A DNA stretch of 64,000 nucleotides, from NCBI GenBank assembly GCA_037951105.1, contig JBAMJV010005506.1, forward strand, positions 62,001-126,000, written 5' to 3'. The DNA is from Echinarachnius parma. Lineage: Eukaryota > Echinodermata > Echinoidea > Clypeasteroida > Echinarachniidae. A program made the position numbers and the translations under genes. Positions 63,187 to 64,000 of this stretch are shown here, one piece after another. Positions within the stretch are counted from its first letter, which is position 1, and each line of letters begins with the position of its first letter. The notes beneath the pieces are model-generated. The model searched no databases. It was given only the letters and a program-made list of their open reading frames with translations, and was not told the origin of the DNA.

Positions 63187-64000
63187 CTATGGAGTACCAC
63201 GCGAGCTCGAGCTCTGTACCATCTCCGCACGCGAGACAGGAACCGTAGGACGACGACGTCGATAAGCCAAGGAACGAAGCGCGATGCATATTCCGGACGA
63301 ACTCTGAGCTCTAGGCATATTGGTCATCAGCCATCTCTGGTCACTACCACTTCCCGTCAGCAAGCACCTCGGATACTTCGGTGTAGTTTCTGCCAAGCAG
63401 AGCAGGGTTGCTACATGTAGCAGCCACCAGCAAGATAGCGCCATGGTCGATCTCATGTTAGTCCACCTTTGACGAAAAACACACATCATCGCAACTATGC
63501 CGGACGCGACATAGTTTTCTCCTTTTAGTTTTTCTCCTGAATCGTCATCGTTGTGTCTAGCCCTTGCTCGAAGGGTTCGATGACTTTTCCGACTGGACTC
63601 GTTAAGCTGAACGCGATGCTCGGCAGCTTCCCTTACATGATGCGGATTATTCAGCTCCTGCATGCTGATCATCATAGCCATATGATGGTCGCACAGTCCG
63701 TGAGGAAAATGGCGTGTGGTGGTCGTGGCTATAATGGTCGCTGGGTCCGCCGTCGAGTATCCAAATGTGGCGCAATTCGCTACTGGATCCTTGGGACACA
63801 GATCTCGTGTTTCGAGCTCCGACTCGAACGATGACGCAGTCTGTAAATTGGCCGCGACATGATGTCCATGGGGCGCGGGGACAACTCGATCGTGTTCGTT
63901 TGCCGGGGCTTGCGATTTGTCCTCAGTCTCTGTTACAACTGGTAATTCCTTTGCTGGGGCTCGTGGCACCGCCGACAGAGCTTTTTCAAGTTGTTCCTTC
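63187..64000 (-). CDS. Partial reading frame of unknown function, element-associated
   Basis: Open from the window edge to TAG at 63187, at least 271 codons; an ATG-less start at 63969 (GTG) is only where a start could be called, since the frame continues upstream. The GC content is clearly higher than that of the neighbouring 2 kb. The first part is rich in Pro, Ala, Thr, Glu and His. At residues 176-193 (counted from 63969) there is a Met followed by a hydrophobic run, MALSCWWLLHVATLLCL, that looks like a signal peptide or membrane segment. If this is a gypsy-type element, that would be the right place, about 2.4 kb before the 3' LTR, for the tail of pol followed by an extra third gene. This is inference; I recognise no domain, and a host gene exon or chance open GC-rich DNA remain possible. 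The plus-strand frame at 63553-63834 is its shadow. Confidence 0.35.
   Translation of the reverse strand, partial: KEQLEKALSAVPRAPAKELPVVTETEDKSQAPANEHDRVVPAPHGHHVAANLQTASSFESELETRDLCPKDPVANCATFGYSTADPATIIATTTTRHFPHGLCDHHMAMMISMQELNNPHHVREAAEHRVQLNESSRKSHRTLRARARHNDDDSGEKLKGENYVASGIVAMMCVFRQRWTNMRSTMALSCWWLLHVATLLCLAETTPKYPRCLLTGSGSDQRWLMTNMPRAQSSSGICIALRSLAYRRRRPTVPVSRAEMVQSSSSRGTP

Larger units (their letters stand above)
61051..64000 (-). mobile_element. Internal region of the LTR retrotransposon, incomplete
   Basis: Sequence upstream (minus sense) of the polypurine tract. Between 61065 and 63186 it is mostly AT-rich and broken by stops in all frames; the small T-rich minus-strand frames at 60916-61990 are hydrophobic only because of composition. 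I recognise no protease, RT, RNase H or integrase motif, so pol must lie beyond the right edge if the element is whole. Membership of all of this stretch in the element is inferred from position next to the polypurine tract. Confidence 0.5.

Noticed and set aside
63553..63834. 93-codon plus-strand frame
   Set aside because: Lies antisense within the longer minus-strand frame that runs off the window; GC-rich DNA gives such shadows.

Overview
This window is eukaryotic, almost certainly from an AT-rich invertebrate animal. Nothing bacterial is present: no operons, no ribosome binding sites, and no single-copy host gene that I can defend. The evidence for an animal is two APE-type non-LTR retrotransposons of the CR1/L2/Jockey kind, a tRNA-derived SINE with A and B boxes, TA-flanked foldback MITEs and one LTR retrotransposon end. 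The SINE 3' end (GCGCTATATAAA on its own strand) and the mix of elements recall marine invertebrates (echinoderm, hemichordate, amphioxus or mollusc), but the clade cannot be fixed from the sequence.

Bases 1-60091 are one tandem satellite array. It is built from related monomers: A (457 bp), C (457 bp) and B (727 bp). B is the same monomer with about 288 bp inserted and about 22 bp lost. They form higher-order units, mainly an A-B dimer of 1184 bp and an A-C-B trimer of 1641 bp. Between about 44.3 and 51.4 kb there are also hybrid monomers. Nested recent amplification is visible: a 2825-bp tandem duplication (about 26.0-31.7 kb), a 2436-bp tandem duplication (43.57-48.44 kb) and a large duplication (about 35.0-44.5 kb against 51.2-60.1 kb).

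Elements interrupting the array, in order: a 5'-truncated LINE (5003-7238, + strand, RT-only reading frame); a second LINE (17723-20835, + strand, endonuclease plus RT, 954 uninterrupted codons but no start codon); four foldback MITEs (39167, 43592, 46028, 59195), all at the same TA of the monomer; and two copies of one SINE insertion (41349 and 56952, - strand) carried by the large duplication. At 60092 the satellite is cut by a minus-strand LTR retrotransposon. Its 3' LTR (60092-61050) and polypurine tract are clear. The internal region runs off the right edge and ends in a GC-richer partial reading frame of unknown function (63187-64000).

The most interesting unexplained structure is inside the satellite. 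Each B and C monomer carries a pyrimidine tract ending in TATAG, then exactly 30 nt open in all three frames, then AG|GTATTG. This looks like a phase-neutral micro-exon between intron sequences. Either the array descends from an amplified intron/exon segment of a gene, or this is a chance resemblance; transcript data would decide.
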